Assembly: GCA_036677145.1 (NCBI GenBank)
Contig: JAKFFF010000034.1
Location: forward strand, 95,381-159,380
Direction of reading: 5' to 3'
Length of the DNA stretch: 64,000 nucleotides
DNA from: CADEED01 sp036677145
GTDB taxonomy: Bacteria > Pseudomonadota > Gammaproteobacteria > Steroidobacterales > Steroidobacteraceae
Of this stretch, positions 25,214 through 34,143 are shown piece after piece (position 1 is the first letter of the stretch; every line of letters starts with the position of its first letter). The notes beneath the pieces are model-generated. The model saw only the letters and a list, made by a program, of their open reading frames with translations, searched no databases and was not told the origin of the DNA. The translations under genes were made by a program, and so were the position numbers.

Positions 25214-27304
25214 TCAGCGGCTCGCTGCGGGCAGCGCGTACGCCAGGTAGACGCCGCCGCCCGATCCGCCGCGCTCCTTGCCGCCACTGGCGAAGATCGC
25301 GACGTATTGCCGGCCATCGATCTGGTAGGTGATGGGAGTCGCATCGGCGGAGAAGGGCAGAGCGGTTTCCCACAGCAACACGCCGGAGCGCTTGTCGAAG
25401 GCGCGCAGTCTGCGGTCGTGGATAGTGGCCCCGATGAACAGCAGTCCTCCGGACGTCACCAGCGGGCCGCCATAATTCTCGCTGCCGGTATTCTTGATTC
25501 CGCGCCCGGCGAGCTCGGGAAATTCTCCGAAAGGAATGCGCCACGCGACGCGCCCGGTGTTCACGTCGATCGCATTCAGCGTGCCCCAGGGCGTGCCGAC
25601 CGCGGGATATCCTTCCGCGTCGAGCCAGCGGCGGTATCCCGTGAAGCGGTATTCCTGGTGGTCAGGCGACGCGCCCGCGATGCCGGCGGGGATGTCACTG
25701 CCGTCCGTGAGAAAGGCATTCATGGCGTTGATCGCCTCGTTCTGCAGATGCGCGAACGCGGGCATGCGCCCGCCGCCCTTGCGCACCACTTCGGCGAACC
25801 GGTCGGCGGGCATTCGCTTGCCGATCCCCGAGATCGTGGGGAACTGCGGTGGTGAGCCCTGGCCGGTGTCGCCGTGGCACGCGGCGCAGTCGCGCAGGTA
25901 GAGCGCCTTGCCGCCGCGGCCGAGGTCGTTGCGCGCGAGCGATCCCAGCCACGCCATCTCGTTCGAGTTCACGTACACCAGGTTCGTCTCTGGATCGTAG
26001 GCGGGGCCGCCCCATTCCGCGCCGCCGTCGAAGCCGGGGAAGATGGTCGTGTCGATGCCGACCGTGAGCGGCTTGAACGGGCCATCGCTGCGCAGCGTCG
26101 CGAACTGTTCGCGCACCTGGCGCGCGGCTTCCGGCGTGCGAGTCGTGAGGTCGTCCGCGGTGAGCCGCTGGCGCGCGAAAGGTGCGTGCAGTTTTGGCCT
26201 CAGGTACGTCGGATGCGAGGCTTCGCCCGGCACGTCGGACGGCGGCGCCGGCACTTCCTCGACCGGGAACACGGGCTTGCCCGTGTCGCGATCGAGCACG
26301 AACAGGAAACCCTGTTTCGTGGTCTGCAACAGGGCATCGACGCGTTTGCCGCGCACGCGGATCGTCGCCAGTGTCGGGGCCGAGGGCAGATCGCGATCGA
26401 GCAGGTCGTGTTTCACGAACTGGTAGTGCCAAAGTAGTTTGCCGGTGCTCGCGTCGAGCGCGAGCAGGCAGTTCGCATAGAGGTTGTCGCCCAGCCGATC
26501 GGCGCCGAAAAAGTCCGCCGCGGCGGAACCCGTCGGTACGTAAACGACACCGCGGCGTTCGTCGAGCGTCATGCCGGCCCAGCTGTTCGCGCCGCCGATG
26601 TGCCGCCAGGCCTCCTTGGGCCAGGTCTCGTACCCGGGTTCGCCCGGCTGCGGAATCGTGCGGAACGTCCAGCGCAGCGCGCCGCTGCGCACGTCGTAGG
26701 CGCGCACGTGTCCCGGTGAGGCGGGCAGGCTCTCGCTGACACGGCCGCCGACGATCATGAGATCCCGGTAGATGACGCCCGGTGTCGTTAGCCGCACCGA
26801 TTGCGTCGCGGGGTCGCGGCCGAGATTCTCGCGCAGGTCGATGCGGCCACCGCGCCCGAAGGAATCGATGGGTTTGCCGGTCGCGGCATCGAGCGCGTAG
26901 ACGAAGTTGTCGACCGCGGCGAACACGCGCGCATTCCCGGGACCGCCACTCCAGTACATGAGGCCGCGATTCGCGCCGCTGCCGCGGATGCCGGAGTCGA
27001 ATGTCCAGAGCGGCTTGCCGCTGACGGCGTCGAGCGCGAACGTTTTGTGTTGTGGCGTGTAACCGAAGAGCACGCGGCCGACGACGATGGGCTGGGTCTG
27101 CGTGTCGCCTTTCTCGCCGGTGTCGAAGCGCCACGCGAGCTCGAGCTGCTGCACGTTGCCGCGATGGATCTGCGCGAGCGTCGAGAAGCGAGTTTTGGCC
27201 GGATCGCCGCCGTAGGCCGGCCAGTCCGCATCCGAGCCCGCGTGTGCGGGCGCCATTACCAACGCAAAACAAAACGCCGCGATGCGACGTTGCCATCGAT
27301 TCAT
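25214..27304 (-). CDS. PQQ-dependent dehydrogenase with an internal cytochrome c domain
   Basis: A 696-aa exported quinohaemoprotein. Signal peptide 1-22; an eight-bladed PQQ propeller with W-motifs (GKPLWTFDSG, GALRWTF, TGKLLWHYQFVKHD); cytochrome c domain about 465-535 with CAACH (473-477) and a likely distal Met514 (GRMPAF); then final propeller blades (GTLNAIDVNTGRVAWRIPFGE, FGGPLVTSGGL-like YGGPLVTSGGLLFIGAT). The haem domain is inserted before the last blades, as in a subgroup of glucose or alcohol dehydrogenases. Electrons should pass from substrate via PQQ and haem to the chain. It converges with msrB (8 bp). No PQQ synthesis genes are in the window. Substrate unknown. Confidence 0.9.
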   Translation of the reverse strand: MNRWQRRIAAFCFALVMAPAHAGSDADWPAYGGDPAKTRFSTLAQIHRGNVQQLELAWRFDTGEKGDTQTQPIVVGRVLFGYTPQHKTFALDAVSGKPLWTFDSGIRGSGANRGLMYWSGGPGNARVFAAVDNFVYALDAATGKPIDSFGRGGRIDLRENLGRDPATQSVRLTTPGVIYRDLMIVGGRVSESLPASPGHVRAYDVRSGALRWTFRTIPQPGEPGYETWPKEAWRHIGGANSWAGMTLDERRGVVYVPTGSAAADFFGADRLGDNLYANCLLALDASTGKLLWHYQFVKHDLLDRDLPSAPTLATIRVRGKRVDALLQTTKQGFLFVLDRDTGKPVFPVEEVPAPPSDVPGEASHPTYLRPKLHAPFARQRLTADDLTTRTPEAARQVREQFATLRSDGPFKPLTVGIDTTIFPGFDGGAEWGGPAYDPETNLVYVNSNEMAWLGSLARNDLGRGGKALYLRDCAACHGDTGQGSPPQFPTISGIGKRMPADRFAEVVRKGGGRMPAFAHLQNEAINAMNAFLTDGSDIPAGIAGASPDHQEYRFTGYRRWLDAEGYPAVGTPWGTLNAIDVNTGRVAWRIPFGEFPELAGRGIKNTGSENYGGPLVTSGGLLFIGATIHDRRLRAFDKRSGVLLWETALPFSADATPITYQIDGRQYVAIFASGGKERGGSGGGVYLAYALPAASR

Positions 27305-27356
27305 GGATCCCCCCGCAGATTGCCTGACGCAATCTACGGGAGACGGGTCGGCCGTG

Positions 27357-27926
27357 TCACCCGGCGCGGCCGGGGAACTTCAGGAACATCTCCGTAACGA
27401 CCTTGTCGACCGCGGTCTTTGGATCCTTCATGACCTTGTCGTTGAGCCGGCCTTCGACGATGCCTTCCCAGACGAGCTGCTTCTTGCTGGCGTCCACGAT
27501 ATCTATGTTCGCGGTCCCGACCTTGTATCGCACGGTTTCGACATCGCTTCCGCCGCCGTAGCCGTAGCCCATGCCACCGTACATGCCGCCGCGATAGCCG
27601 TAATACCCGTACGTTGGCGCCGGCGTGCTGCGCACGTCGACGTTCTCCCGCGCGTTCGCATTGAAGTTGATCAGCAGGTCCGCGTCACCGCTTTCGACAT
27701 AGCGAAATCCGCGGGCATCCATTTCGCGGCGGACCGCTTCCTTGAAATAGCCGGTGAGCGGCGTCGAGATTCCGCCGCGATCCGTGCCCGGATTCGGCAC
27801 GAAAGCGTAGGTGCGGTACGCGGAAAGATTGGCGCCGGGCGCCGTGTTCGAGCGGATTTCCGGCTTCGATGCACAGGCCGTCATGAGCCCGAGCGCAAGG
27901 AAGGCGAGTGGCTGGAGAAATCTCAT
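27357..27926 (-). CDS. DUF4136 lipoprotein
   Basis: A 189-aa lipoprotein. Signal with lipobox LMTAC (Cys19), then the DUF4136 pattern: TYAFVPNPGT near the mature N-terminus, DADLLINFNA in the middle, a glycine/tyrosine-rich stretch (GYYGYRGGMYGGMGYGYGGG), and a conserved C-terminal region LVWEGIVEGRL. Function of the family is unknown. ATG 27926 is chosen for the lipobox; the frame is open to 28064. A palindrome like those before other island genes lies 100 bp upstream (28026-28043), with GACAAT 22 bp beyond it. It is the outermost gene of the envelope island. Confidence 0.87.
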   Translation of the reverse strand: MRFLQPLAFLALGLMTACASKPEIRSNTAPGANLSAYRTYAFVPNPGTDRGGISTPLTGYFKEAVRREMDARGFRYVESGDADLLINFNANARENVDVRSTPAPTYGYYGYRGGMYGGMGYGYGGGSDVETVRYKVGTANIDIVDASKKQLVWEGIVEGRLNDKVMKDPKTAVDKVVTEMFLKFPGRAG

Positions 27927-28025
27927 GGCAGGGCTCCGGCGATTTGTACGTTGATCCGGGTGTCGGGTGGTCCGGGGTATTAGGCGATGCAGACGGAATT
28001 GTCGGTCCGCGCCGAACGGCCGGGC

Positions 28026-28043
28026 ATGGGACATTGGTCGGAT
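28026..28043 (-). promoter_or_regulatory. Island palindrome, copy 1 (upstream of DUF4136 gene)
   Basis: On the minus strand this reads ATCCGACCAATGTCCCAT, 15 of 18 matches to the ideal ATCGGACC-WW-GGTCCGAT. A -10-like GACAAT follows at 28003-27998, 22 bp beyond. It touches the stop codon of the DUF2950 gene. Confidence 0.45.
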
Positions 28044-28921
28044 CAGGAATCCGCCGGCAACCACTCGGCGCCGATGGAGAAGCCGCGCAGGGCGCGCGCC
28101 TTCGCGGCGCTGTCTTCGCCCAGGTCCGATTGATAGACCACGCCGTCCTGATTCACGAGAAACGTCATGACGCCGCTGGTGCCGTATTCGGCGGGATAAG
28201 CCACCAGCGCGTAACCCTTGCGCGCGTCGTCGCCCGAGGCTGCCGGAATCGAACGATAGTAGTAGCCGTGATACGGCGTCGATTTCTTCCCGACCTCGTA
28301 GCCCTCCGCCGCCGCCAATGCGAGCAGCGGGCCCGCGGGCGAAGTTTCCGCCCCTTCCGCCGTTTCCCAGTACAGGCCATTGTGTTTGCCGGGGTCGCTG
28401 AGCACCTTGGTTGCGTAAGCGCCGTTCTCCGCTTCATATTCGAGCTGGGCGGCGACCACCCCGTGACAGACATCGATGGCCGCGAGTTCGTTGCGTCCGA
28501 TGCGCCGCAGGACCAGTTCCTCGACGCCCCTTGCGGCATCGAACTGCCAGCGATCGTCGCGGCGCACGAGCGGGATCGGCAGCGGCCAGTTCACGGCGCC
28601 GACCTCGAGTGTCATCTGATCGGGTTGAGTGGCGACGAGCTCATGATGCTGGTCGAATGCGTGCAGGAATGCCTCGCGTTCCCGGGCCGCCTGCACTTCA
28701 TCGCCCGGATCGAGGAGGGCATCCGCTTCGGGGCCGAGGATGCCGCGCAGAGCGGCACGATCGTCGGCGCGCAGCGCCTTGACGAATGCTTGGACAGCCG
28801 CCTCCGGTGTGTCGAAGCGCCCCATCTGCGCCGGCTGCTGTTTCGCGCAACCACCGAACGCGAGCGCGCAGATGGCGAAAATCGACGCCGCGACCCGCCG
28901 CCCCATGTGCAAGGTGATCAT
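28043..28921 (-). CDS. DUF2950 lipoprotein
   Basis: A 292-aa exported protein with a signal ending FGGC (lipobox AFGGC, Cys25). The body matches the DUF2950 family: FDTPEAAVQAFVKALRADD, KHNGLYWETAEGAETSPAGPL, YHGYYYRS and GVMTFLVNQDGVVYQSDLG. Function unknown; these genes are nearly always found behind DUF3300 genes, and here its ATG overlaps the DUF3300 stop (ATGA), with GGAG 6 bp before it. The two products are therefore made together and probably act in the same envelope process. Confidence 0.9.
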   Translation of the reverse strand: MITLHMGRRVAASIFAICALAFGGCAKQQPAQMGRFDTPEAAVQAFVKALRADDRAALRGILGPEADALLDPGDEVQAAREREAFLHAFDQHHELVATQPDQMTLEVGAVNWPLPIPLVRRDDRWQFDAARGVEELVLRRIGRNELAAIDVCHGVVAAQLEYEAENGAYATKVLSDPGKHNGLYWETAEGAETSPAGPLLALAAAEGYEVGKKSTPYHGYYYRSIPAASGDDARKGYALVAYPAEYGTSGVMTFLVNQDGVVYQSDLGEDSAAKARALRGFSIGAEWLPADS

Positions 28922-30567
28922 CGAGTTCTCCTGGCGCGATTGCCGGCGCTCTGGTGTCCACGCTGACTGGCCGCCCGTTCCATCCCGCCGCGCGAAACAT
29001 TTGATAACGCGCCAGGAGACTGCGAGTTTTCTCGCGCGGACGCGGCGGCGCCCGAAGATTCAAAGCCACGATCCGCGCGCGGCTGGTGCATGCCGCCCCC
29101 GGCTGCGTTTGCGGCGCGATGTTCCGCATTGTCACGCGCCGCGCCGCTCGTGGACCCGCTGCGTTCCTGCGCGCCCTTGTATTCGCCGGCGACGGCGCGC
29201 GGTTCGGCCTGGTCGCGTGCACCTTTGTACTCGCCCGTGACGGCGCGTTGTCCGGCCTGGTCGCGTGCGCCTTTGTATTCGCCGCTCACGGCGCGTTGCC
29301 CGGCCTGGTCGCGTGCGCCTTTGTATTCGCCCGCGGCGGTGCGTTGTCCGGCCTGGTCGCGTGCGCCTTTGTATTCGCCCGCGGCGGTGCGTTGTCCGGC
29401 CTGGTCGCGCGCACCTTTGTATTCGCCCGCGGCGACGCGTTGTTCCGCCGTGTCGCGCGCGCCGCGATACTCATTCGCGCCCGCGCGGTCCTGCGCTCCG
29501 GCGTATCCGGTGTTGCCGGGGTACTGCTTCGCATTGGCATTGTCGCGATTCACCGCGCGCGAATTGTGGGTGACGCGATTGAAGTAGTTGTCGTTGTCGA
29601 TGTTGACGTTCACGTTGCCGCGGTGCACGTCGTTGTACACGCGGTTGTAGTCGTATCGGTAGTTAGCCGGACGCGCGTACGCGCCCGCGGGACGGTAACC
29701 GGGATACACCGGACGATACGGAGGAGGGTAATAGACAGCCCCGCCGCCCCAGTGCGGGTAGTAATCGTCGTGGTCGTCGAAGGCCTCATTGAGGATGATG
29801 CCGGCCGTGAAGCCGATGAGCCCCGCGGCGATCATGTCGCCGGTGTTGTCTTCCTGCACGACGGTTGTCGTCGTCGGCGCGGGCGGCGGCGGCGTGGTGT
29901 ACACCACCTGCGGATTGTATTGCGGCACGTAGACGACTTTCGGATCGGCCGGCTGCACCACGATCACTTCCTTGCCTTCTTCCTGCGTCTTCTCGACCTT
30001 CTGCTGGGGAGTCGATTTCAGGTTGCCGACCGCGGCCGCCTGGGTGCGCAGGCGCTGGATGGAATCGAGCACAGCTCTCTGATCGGCGGTGTATGCCTGT
30101 CCGACTTCCTTCGTCCAGTCGAGCTGCGAGCACATCATGTCGAGCACGCTCGGGAACTGCACGAGCGAGCGCACCGCGGGGCTGAAGCCTAACTTCCCGG
30201 CTGCGGCGTCGAGTTCGTTGCCCTGGAGGTCCTGGTTGTCGAGCAGCCAGTTGCCGGCATCGAGAACCTCCTGCGCGTTCGCCGAAGCGGCCAGGACCTG
30301 CCCCACGAGCGCATCGGGATACAGCGCGATCGGCGCGAGCAGTTCGTCCAGCGCTGACGGCTCCCATGATTGCGCCGCCTGCGCCTGCGCCTTTGCCAGG
30401 GCTGGATCTGCCTGGCCTTCGACCGGTGCCGCTGTCGTGGCCGCCGGCTGCGCGCCGTTTGTATTCGCGGGAGGCGTGGCCGCGGTTTCGGGGGATCTGT
30501 TGCAGGCAACCAGCAACAGCGCGGTGGCGACCGCGACTAACTGCAGGTTGGCACCGGAAGCGCACAT
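28918..30567 (-). CDS. DUF3300 lipoprotein with 16-residue tandem repeats
   Basis: A 549-aa lipoprotein (lipobox LLLVAC, Cys22). The DUF3300 domain spans about residues 70-220 (LDELLAPIALYPDALVGQVLAAS, WTKEVGQAYTADQ, VVYVPQYNPQVVY). A proline/tyrosine-rich stretch (PPPYRPVYPGYRPAG) and an asparagine-rich VNVNIDNDNYFN follow. Seven tandem copies of a 16-residue unit, GEYKGARDQAGQRTAA, fill 29475-29140. ATG 30567 is chosen for the lipoprotein signal; a TTG at 30603 lies inside an operator-like palindrome. With the -10-like TAGCGT at 30580-30575 the transcript would begin almost at the ATG. Function of the family unknown; it is first in the operon with DUF2950. Confidence 0.88.
   Translation of the reverse strand: MCASGANLQLVAVATALLLVACNRSPETAATPPANTNGAQPAATTAAPVEGQADPALAKAQAQAAQSWEPSALDELLAPIALYPDALVGQVLAASANAQEVLDAGNWLLDNQDLQGNELDAAAGKLGFSPAVRSLVQFPSVLDMMCSQLDWTKEVGQAYTADQRAVLDSIQRLRTQAAAVGNLKSTPQQKVEKTQEEGKEVIVVQPADPKVVYVPQYNPQVVYTTPPPPAPTTTTVVQEDNTGDMIAAGLIGFTAGIILNEAFDDHDDYYPHWGGGAVYYPPPYRPVYPGYRPAGAYARPANYRYDYNRVYNDVHRGNVNVNIDNDNYFNRVTHNSRAVNRDNANAKQYPGNTGYAGAQDRAGANEYRGARDTAEQRVAAGEYKGARDQAGQRTAAGEYKGARDQAGQRTAAGEYKGARDQAGQRAVSGEYKGARDQAGQRAVTGEYKGARDQAEPRAVAGEYKGAQERSGSTSGAARDNAEHRAANAAGGGMHQPRADRGFESSGAAASARENSQSPGALSNVSRGGMERAASQRGHQSAGNRARRTR
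29140..29475 (-). repeat. Seven 48-bp tandem repeats inside the DUF3300 gene
   Basis: Units start at 29475, 29427, 29379, 29331, 29283, 29235 and 29187 on the minus strand, each 48 bp (16 codons). The middle units are nearly identical in DNA; the first (NEYRGARDTAEQRVAA) and last (GEYKGAQERSGSTSGA) have drifted. In-frame gain or loss by slippage is expected. Confidence 0.9.
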
Positions 30568-30602
30568 GGCGGCGACGCTAGCGAGTCCGCGGCCTCCGGC
30601 CA

Positions 30603-30620
30603 ATCCAACCTAGGTCTGAT
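30603..30620 (-). promoter_or_regulatory. Island palindrome, copy 2 (upstream of DUF3300-DUF2950)
   Basis: Minus-strand reading ATCAGACCTAGGTTGGAT, 15 of 18 matches to the ideal palindrome. TAGCGT follows 22 bp on at 30580-30575, just before the DUF3300 ATG. Confidence 0.5.
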
Positions 30621-30658
30621 GGAGGCGTGGGAGGCGGCGCCTCGGCGCGGCGTCGCGT

Positions 30659-31036
30659 CTATTGGGGCTGGCCGATGGCGTCGCGAATGGAGCGGATCAG
30701 GATGTCGCCGCGCAACGGCTTGCGCAGGTAGGTGCTTGCGCCGTCGGCGATGCACTGGTCGCGCATGCTGGATTCGTCATGCGCGGTGACGATCACGACA
30801 GGTAGATAGACATTGGCGGCCGCGAGCCGCCGCTGGACCTCTCGCCCGGTGATGCCGGTCATCTGGAGATCGAGGACCACGCAATCGGGGCGGCCTCCCT
30901 CTAGTGAGTTGAGAAAGGCCTGTCCCGAGGCGAACGCCTCGACGTCCATCTCCGAGGCGCGCAGCAGGCGAACCAGCGCCCGCCGCACGGATTCCTCGTC
31001 GTCGACTACCGCGACGAAGGGGCGTTTCTTTTCCAT
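30659..31036 (-). CDS. Single-domain response regulator (FixJ-type receiver)
   Basis: A 125-aa receiver domain with no output domain. The acidic pocket is VDDEE (residues 11-15), the phosphoacceptor Asp56 in VVLDLQM, the switch Thr84 and the conserved Lys106 in LRKPL are all present, so it can be phosphorylated. Its sequence resembles the receivers of the FixJ group. It lies 51 bp downstream of the LuxR-type regulator and kinase genes on the same strand and is probably a competing or relaying target of that kinase. No Shine-Dalgarno is obvious before ATG 31036. Confidence 0.9.
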   Translation of the reverse strand: MEKKRPFVAVVDDEESVRRALVRLLRASEMDVEAFASGQAFLNSLEGGRPDCVVLDLQMTGITGREVQRRLAAANVYLPVVIVTAHDESSMRDQCIADGASTYLRKPLRGDILIRSIRDAIGQPQ

Positions 31037-31087
31037 GCGAGGTTCAGTAGGCGTCCGCGAGTCGTTCGATGACAGTGGACTTTCGTC

Positions 31088-31732
31088 TCACTCGGGCCGC
31101 GACGATTCGCCGATCTGCGCCGCCAGGCGCACGAGTTCCGCGACCGAGCGCACCTGCATCTTTGTCATCACTCGACCGCGATGGACCTTGACGGTTTTCT
31201 CCGCCGCGCCGAGTTCGGCGGCGATTTGTTTGTTCATCTTTCCGGCGACGACGAGATTGAGCACTTCGCGCTCGCGGGCCGTAAGGGCGGTGAGGCGCGA
31301 CTCGACCAGCGCGCGGCTCGCGCGCGACTTGCGCATGTTCGAGTCGCGTTCGAATGCTTCGCGGATCGCGTTCACGAGTTCGGCGAGACGCACGGGTTTG
31401 GGTAGAAAGGTCACCGCGCCGGCGCGCATGGCATGCACGCTCATCGGGATGTTGCCGTTGGCGGTGATGAAGACGATCGGACGGCTGCAGCCACTACGGG
31501 TCAGGAGCGACTGCAGTTCGAGTCCGTTGGTGCCGGGCATGGTGACATCCGCGACCAGGCAACCCGGAGTTTCCGGATCGTGGTCCGCGAGAAAGGCGTC
31601 CGCGGACTCCCATGAGCGCACCTGGAGTCCTTCGGCCGTGAGGCCGCGAGTAAGGGCGGTGCGCACCGAGGTGTCGTCATCCACGAGAAACACCACGGGG
31701 CCGTCGTCGTTTCTGTTCGGTGCGAAGTTCAT
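31088..31732 (-). CDS. FixJ/NarL-type DNA-binding response regulator
   Basis: A 214-aa two-domain activator. Receiver residues 10-130: acidic DDD at 18-20, phosphoacceptor Asp62 (VADVTMPG), Thr90, Lys112 (LPKPV). LuxR-type helix-turn-helix about 145-205 (LTAREREVLNLVVAGKMNKQIAAELGAAEKTVKVHRGRVMTKM, in two pieces of the usual motif). It is the only complete DNA-binding response regulator in the window, and its ATG overlaps the kinase stop region by 4 bp (ATGA). It is the best candidate to bind the recurrent ATCGGACC-WW-GGTCCGAT palindrome, which is inference. Confidence 0.93.
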   Translation of the reverse strand: MNFAPNRNDDGPVVFLVDDDTSVRTALTRGLTAEGLQVRSWESADAFLADHDPETPGCLVADVTMPGTNGLELQSLLTRSGCSRPIVFITANGNIPMSVHAMRAGAVTFLPKPVRLAELVNAIREAFERDSNMRKSRASRALVESRLTALTAREREVLNLVVAGKMNKQIAAELGAAEKTVKVHRGRVMTKMQVRSVAELVRLAAQIGESSRPE

Positions 31733-34143
31733 GGCAGACCTCGATCTATAGGTAGTTTCATGTGCATTTCAGCGCCGCGCCCCGGCGGGCTCTCCGCCCA
31801 CAACTTGCCACGGTGGGATTCCGCGACCGAGCGGCAAATGGCGAGTCCGAGACCGAGGCCGTTCGCCTTGGTTGTGATGAAGGGCTGAAAAATTCTTTCC
31901 AGATCGCCGTCGGGAATGCCGCCGCCGCTGTCGCGCACGACGATCTCAACGGCCGCTTCATTCGCGAACAGGCGGGTCGCGACATCGATCCGCCGCGGAT
32001 CGCCCGCGGTCGCGGCGATGGATTCGCAGGCGTTCATGACGAGATTCAGCACGACCTGCTGAATCTGGATGCGATCGCCCATGACGAGCGGCAGCTCGCT
32101 GTCGAGTTCCGTGTACACGGTGACGTTGCGCGAAACGCATTCGCCATGGGTGATGTCGAGTGATTCGCTCACCACCGCATTGACGTCGACCGGCTTGCGT
32201 TCGGTTTCGCCCTTGCCGAGCAGCGCGCGCAGGCGCTGGATGACCTGCGCGGCGCGTTCGTCGTCCTGCACGATGTCATGCAGGATTTCACTGAGCTCGG
32301 CCGGATTCTCCGTGCCTTTCTCCAGCATGCTGAGCGCGGCCTCGGCATTGCCGAGGATCGACGTCAGCGGCTGATTCAACTCGTGCGCGAACGCACCCGA
32401 CAACTGGCCGAGCACGGCGGCACGCGCCAGGTGGGTGAGTTGCTGTCGCTGGTTGCGGGCTTCGATCTCGGCGCGTTTGCGCGCGCTCACGTCGGTGCGC
32501 GTGATGATCGCGCCGCCTTCGGCGCGTCGCAGGCGCTCGATCGAAACCTCGAGCCAGGCCGGATCATCGCCGGTGGTCTCGCGATACTCGAGCTGACAGC
32601 GCACGCCGGTGCCGTCGAGAATGGTACGTATCGCGCGCAACTGTTCGGCGGCGCCGCGTTCTCCCCGTTCGGCGGCGCGTGCGCAACTCTCGAGCACGTT
32701 GTCGCCGGCGGCGACGCGGTCGAAGCGCGCGCTGTGAGCCGAATCCACCGCGCGCTGCCAGGAATCGTTGACCTCGACGACGACGCCGTTGCTGTCGATC
32801 ACGGCGATCTGATCGTGCAGGGAGGCCAGCACCGCCGAATGCAGCGACTCGGCGCTCTTGCGTTGAGTTTCCGCCCGGCGGAATGCCGATAAATCGAGCA
32901 CGTAGATGACGCCGCCGTCGTCGGCCGGAAAGCGGCAGTGGCCGAGAATCACCGGCACGCGGCGTCCGTCGGACAACGCCAGTTCGTGTTCGGAGCTGTC
33001 GAGCTTGCCGAACAGTTCGCTCGTGTGCGTGCTCTGCGTGCCGGTCACGCCCGTCCAGCGCGCGAGCTGATCGAACCGCAACTTCCCGCCCTCGATGTCC
33101 GCCCAGCTGAACCCGGTGAGGCGCAGGAACGCGTCGTTTGCTTCGCTGATGCGCAGATCGTCGCGCCAGATCGCGGTGGGAATGATGTTGTTCTCGAAGA
33201 TGCTGCGGAAGCGCGCGCGGCTCACGACCAGCGCCCGACCGGCATTGCGCCACTCTTCGAGCAGCGCTGCGAACGTGACCACGGTGGCGCACACGATCAC
33301 GTTGAACGACACGACGCCGAGCGCGTTCTCCAGCGGCGTGCGGTTCGCGAACGGTCCGAAGCCGTTGATCATGCCGTAGGTGGATACGGCGCCGACCAGC
33401 AATGCGGCGCCGCAAGCGCCCGTGACGCCGAAACGCATCGCGGCCCAGGCGAGCAGTGGCAACGGCGCGTACAACAACATCGGCGTGTGATCCGGTGTGC
33501 TGACCGGCATCGCGAACACGAGCACGCAGATTGCGGCGAACGGGACACCGAGGGTAATCGCCTCGACGCCGCGCGTGAGCTGGATTCCCGGGTCAGCACT
33601 GCGCAGGCGGGATGCCGCGTTCATGATCAGCGGCACCAGCGCGATCACCGCGAAGGCGTTGGTCAACGTGCGCACGACCACCGTGAGCCAGAACTCTTCG
33701 GACACGCCTAACAAGGCGAACGCCGCGGCCAGGCCCATGCTGGTGACGAGTGGCGCGAGCAACCCGCCGAACAGGATCAGGATGAACGCGGTACGGATGC
33801 GATTGAAGGACAGCGGGGCGGCGGAGAACGTCTGGACGGCAACCGCGCCTAGCACCGCGAGTGTGACGTTGGCGAGGTATTGGACCGCGACCCGCGGGAA
33901 CGGGAACTGGGGCAGCTGCGCGGCGAAGTGAAAAAGCAGGATCGTGAGAAGATAGACCCACCAGCGCCGGCGCGGAGCAAGCAGCAGGGCGGCCATGAGG
34001 ATGGCGTTCGGCGCCCACAGTGCCGAGACCGGTGCCGACGGAAATGCGATCAGTTCTCCGATGTGCGCGGCGAGCAGGTACACCATGCCGACGCCCAGCG
34101 GCACGGCCAGTTGTCCCTTGACGTGACTGGACACCCTATCCAC
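31729..34143 (-). CDS. MASE1-PAS histidine kinase
   Basis: An 804-aa membrane sensor kinase. N-terminal MASE1 domain (residues 1-300, about eight helices, with the typical FPSAPVSALWAPNAIL), PAS domain about 308-425 (FRSIFENNIIPTAIWRDDLRISEANDAFLRLTGFS), a second PAS-like segment about 432-555, HisKA with His587 in AFAHELNQPLTSILGNAEAAL, and HATPase with N and G boxes (VLNLVMNACES, VRDSGGGIP, GLGLGLAICRS). This layout is that of FixL/TodS-like kinases partnered by FixJ-type regulators; its cognate regulator overlaps it by 4 bp. The signal is unknown. Confidence 0.93.
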   Translation of the reverse strand: MDRVSSHVKGQLAVPLGVGMVYLLAAHIGELIAFPSAPVSALWAPNAILMAALLLAPRRRWWVYLLTILLFHFAAQLPQFPFPRVAVQYLANVTLAVLGAVAVQTFSAAPLSFNRIRTAFILILFGGLLAPLVTSMGLAAAFALLGVSEEFWLTVVVRTLTNAFAVIALVPLIMNAASRLRSADPGIQLTRGVEAITLGVPFAAICVLVFAMPVSTPDHTPMLLYAPLPLLAWAAMRFGVTGACGAALLVGAVSTYGMINGFGPFANRTPLENALGVVSFNVIVCATVVTFAALLEEWRNAGRALVVSRARFRSIFENNIIPTAIWRDDLRISEANDAFLRLTGFSWADIEGGKLRFDQLARWTGVTGTQSTHTSELFGKLDSSEHELALSDGRRVPVILGHCRFPADDGGVIYVLDLSAFRRAETQRKSAESLHSAVLASLHDQIAVIDSNGVVVEVNDSWQRAVDSAHSARFDRVAAGDNVLESCARAAERGERGAAEQLRAIRTILDGTGVRCQLEYRETTGDDPAWLEVSIERLRRAEGGAIITRTDVSARKRAEIEARNQRQQLTHLARAAVLGQLSGAFAHELNQPLTSILGNAEAALSMLEKGTENPAELSEILHDIVQDDERAAQVIQRLRALLGKGETERKPVDVNAVVSESLDITHGECVSRNVTVYTELDSELPLVMGDRIQIQQVVLNLVMNACESIAATAGDPRRIDVATRLFANEAAVEIVVRDSGGGIPDGDLERIFQPFITTKANGLGLGLAICRSVAESHRGKLWAESPPGRGAEMHMKLPIDRGLP

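Noticed and set aside
29140..29475. Regular 48-bp repeats considered as a CRISPR array
   Set aside because: The repeats are contiguous, without unique spacers, and are in frame inside a coding gene.
29086..30192. Long valine/alanine-rich open frame on the plus strand opposite the DUF3300 gene
   Set aside because: It runs antisense to a gene with 48-bp repeats that keep the reverse frame open; no signal, domain or ribosome site supports it.
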